The notes under the pieces: model-generated
The model's input: only the letters and a program-made list of their open reading frames with translations
Told to the model about the DNA's origin: nothing
The model's database searches: none
Shown: positions 30,602 to 32,099 of the stretch, piece by piece
Numbering within the stretch: position 1 is the first letter of the stretch
Layout of the letters: every line of letters begins with the position of its first letter
Translations under genes and position numbers: made by a program
Source: CALCTE01 sp045627885
GTDB taxonomy: Bacteria; Bacillota; Clostridia; Oscillospirales; CAG-272
DNA length: 32,099 nucleotides
Assembly: GCA_045627885.1 (NCBI GenBank)
Contig: JAZQOM010000065.1
Coordinates: 1-32,099, forward strand
Direction of reading: 5' to 3'

Positions 30602-31861
30602 ATGCCGAATAATCAGGAAATATTCTGCTCGGTATGCGGCAGAAGCGAACACGAAGTAAGAGGCCTCATAATGATTGCCAAGGACTTCTATATCTGCAAC
30701 GACTGCGTCAATATATGCCAGAAGATGCTCGGTCAACAGCAGAAATTCGGCGGCAAAAAGAGCTCGGATAAAGATAAATTCGAGCTTACAAAGCCATCCG
30801 AAATAAAAGAGTTTTTGGACAGATATGTAATCGGACAGGATGACGCCAAAAAGGCTCTTGCCGTCGCCGTATACAATCACTACAAGAGAATCAACTCAAT
30901 GTCCGACGACAGGGATGTCGAGCTTCAGAAGAGCAATATTCTGCTTATTGGGCCGACCGGCGTCGGAAAGACACTTCTGGCGCAATCGCTTGCAAAGGTG
31001 CTCAATGTTCCGTTCGCGATAGCGGACGCGACCACCCTCACCGAGGCAGGCTATGTCGGCGAGGATGTAGAAAATATACTTCTGCGACTCATACAGGCGG
31101 CAGACTACGATGTTGAGCTTGCACAAAAGGGCATAATCTATGTAGACGAGATAGACAAAATATCCCGCCGCAGTGAGAACCGCTCCATTACCCGCGATGT
31201 TTCGGGAGAGGGAGTTCAGCAGGCGCTTCTCAAAATAGTCGAGGGCACGGTATCGAATGTTCCTCCGCAGGGCGGCAGAAAGCATCCGAATCAGGAATTC
31301 ATACAGATAGACACATCCAATATTCTGTTTATACTCGGCGGCGCATTCGACGGCATCACCGATATAATCGAGCATCGCACCGGAAATCAGGTTATGGGAT
31401 TCGGCGCAAGCGTGCAGACCAAGGCGGAAAAGAGCAAGGAGAATATTCTTAAAAAGGTAATAGCCGGCGATGTCGTTAAGTACGGACTCATTCCGGAGCT
31501 TGTCGGCAGAATGCCCGTTACCGTCGCACTTGATGACCTTGATAAAAATGCACTTGTAAGAATTCTCACCGAGCCGAAGAACGCCGTTATAAAACAGTAT
31601 AAGGCACTGCTTTCGATGGACGGCGTTGAGCTTGAGTTCACCGACGACGCGCTTGACGCGATAGCCGCAAAGGCTCTCGAACGCAAAACAGGCGCAAGAG
31701 GACTTCGCTCCATAATTGAGAATATTATGCTCCCCGTGATGTATGAAGTGCCGTCAAGAGGCGACATCAAAAAAGTTACCGTCACCTCCGAATGCGTAAA
31801 CGAAAACGCACCGGCAAAATACGAATTTATCAAAAAAAATAAGGAAGAAACACCCGCATAA
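30602..31861 (+). CDS. clpX: ATP-dependent Clp protease ATP-binding subunit ClpX
   Basis: A 419-residue AAA+ unfoldase feeding ClpP. N-terminal zinc-binding domain with CSVCGR ... CNDCVNIC. Walker A GPTGVGKT, pore loop GYVG, Walker B IIYVDEIDKI, RKH loop GGRKHP, sensor-2 TGARGLRS. The ClpP-docking loop is NQVMGFGASV (IGF-type, here MGF). AAGGGGAAC lies ahead of the ATG. Followed by a long terminator. Confidence 0.97.
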   Translation: MPNNQEIFCSVCGRSEHEVRGLIMIAKDFYICNDCVNICQKMLGQQQKFGGKKSSDKDKFELTKPSEIKEFLDRYVIGQDDAKKALAVAVYNHYKRINSMSDDRDVELQKSNILLIGPTGVGKTLLAQSLAKVLNVPFAIADATTLTEAGYVGEDVENILLRLIQAADYDVELAQKGIIYVDEIDKISRRSENRSITRDVSGEGVQQALLKIVEGTVSNVPPQGGRKHPNQEFIQIDTSNILFILGGAFDGITDIIEHRTGNQVMGFGASVQTKAEKSKENILKKVIAGDVVKYGLIPELVGRMPVTVALDDLDKNALVRILTEPKNAVIKQYKALLSMDGVELEFTDDALDAIAAKALERKTGARGLRSIIENIMLPVMYEVPSRGDIKKVTVTSECVNENAPAKYEFIKKNKEETPA

Positions 31862-31878
31862 GGCAATTTTACTGTATA

Positions 31879-31912
31879 AAAAGGCGTATGTTTCACAAAA
31901 CATACGCCTTTT
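31879..31912 (+). terminator. strong intrinsic terminator after clpX
   Basis: A 15-bp perfect stem, AAAAGGCGTATGTTT (31879-31893), loop CACA, AAACATACGCCTTTT (31898-31912), ending in T residues. It closes the tig-clpP-clpX unit before the next promoter. Confidence 0.93.
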
Positions 31913-31967
31913 CCTTGTCAATTTTTCACAAAACACAAAATATTTTCAAAAAAACTTGAAAAAGGTA

Positions 31968-31996
31968 TTGACAAAGGGTCGAAAACGCGATATACT
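31968..31996 (+). promoter_or_regulatory. near-consensus promoter, probably of an rRNA operon
   Basis: TTGACA (31968-31973), 17-nt spacer, TATACT (31991-31996), with an A/T-rich upstream region (31920-31965) suited to an UP element. What follows resembles a pre-16S leader. Confidence 0.8.
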
Positions 31997-32002
31997 AACA
32001 AA

Positions 32003-32099
32003 GCCGTCCGACGAGGGCGGGGCTTCGAAAGAAGCGACGGACATTGAAAATTGAACAACACGAAGGATGGTTTTTGTATAAAGCGAAAATCAATCTCGA
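32003..32099 (+). promoter_or_regulatory. rRNA operon leader (pre-16S), 16S gene not reached
   Basis: A leader hairpin, GTCCG (32006-32010) with CGGAC (32038-32042), encloses GCTTC-GAAA-GAAGC (32022-32035). It is followed by ATTGAAAATTGAACAAC (32043-32059), a string typical of Clostridia upstream of 16S rRNA (boxA-like antitermination region). There is no ORF. The 16S gene itself is outside the window, so this is a prediction. Confidence 0.65.

Noticed and set aside
1..32099. CRISPR array, tRNA genes or complete insertion sequences
   Set aside because: No regularly spaced repeats, no tRNA cloverleaf and no intact transposase frame were seen by eye.

Overview
The window looks like a chromosome segment of a Gram-positive, low-to-mid G+C member of the class Clostridia, probably an uncultured gut Oscillospiraceae-like lineage. 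The reasons are strong AGGAGG-type ribosome binding sites, the Firmicutes order rplS-lepB-rbgA-rnhB-yraN, an adk-map-KOW-infA-rpmJ run inside the ribosomal cluster, zinc-type S14, L36 and S4, and a DUF1540 protein. The genus cannot be read from the sequence.

Layout: (1) 1-2714 is an AT-rich, degraded accessory patch. It holds a zinc-ribbon mini-protein, a two-helix membrane protein with a Cys/His segment, a 61-residue orphan, a frameshifted fragment of an SPFH-domain protein, an XRE regulator and the 3' end of a dead group II intron (last maturase codons plus RNA domains V and VI). (2) 2715-5987 holds a long-form adenosine deaminase converging on a phospho-sugar mutase across a shared hairpin. 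(3) 5988-6417 is a divergent promoter region with a roughly 290-nt structured leader. (4) 6418-21867 is the fused S10-spc-alpha supercluster: rpsJ, rplC, rplD, rplW, rplB, rpsS, rplV, rpsC, rplP, rpmC, rpsQ, rplN, rplX, rplE, rpsZ, rpsH, rplF, rplR, rpsE, rpmD, rplO, secY, adk, map, KOW gene, infA, rpmJ, rpsM, rpsK, rpsD, rpoA, rplQ. (5) 21868-27352 holds rplS with its own promoter and leader, then lepB, rbgA, rnhB, yraN, an M19 dipeptidase and thrC, several joined by 1-4 nt overlaps. (6) 27353-28343 holds DUF1540 divergent from a metallophosphoesterase. (7) 28344-31912 holds tig, clpP and clpX, closed by a strong terminator. (8) 31913-32099 holds a strong promoter and a leader typical of an rRNA operon; the 16S gene itself would start just past the window end.

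Most of the window serves protein synthesis and early protein fate: ribosomal subunits, RNA polymerase alpha, initiation factor 1, N-terminal Met removal (map), secretion (secY, lepB), large-subunit assembly (rbgA), co-translational folding (tig) and quality control (clpXP).

No clearly new multi-gene system was found. The most interesting signals are regulatory or degenerative: the S10 leader with mutually exclusive pairings, the probable non-AUG start of infA, the altered G4 motif of RbgA, the Lys/Ala-rich tails on L17 and trigger factor, and the decayed group II intron at the boundary between accessory and core DNA.
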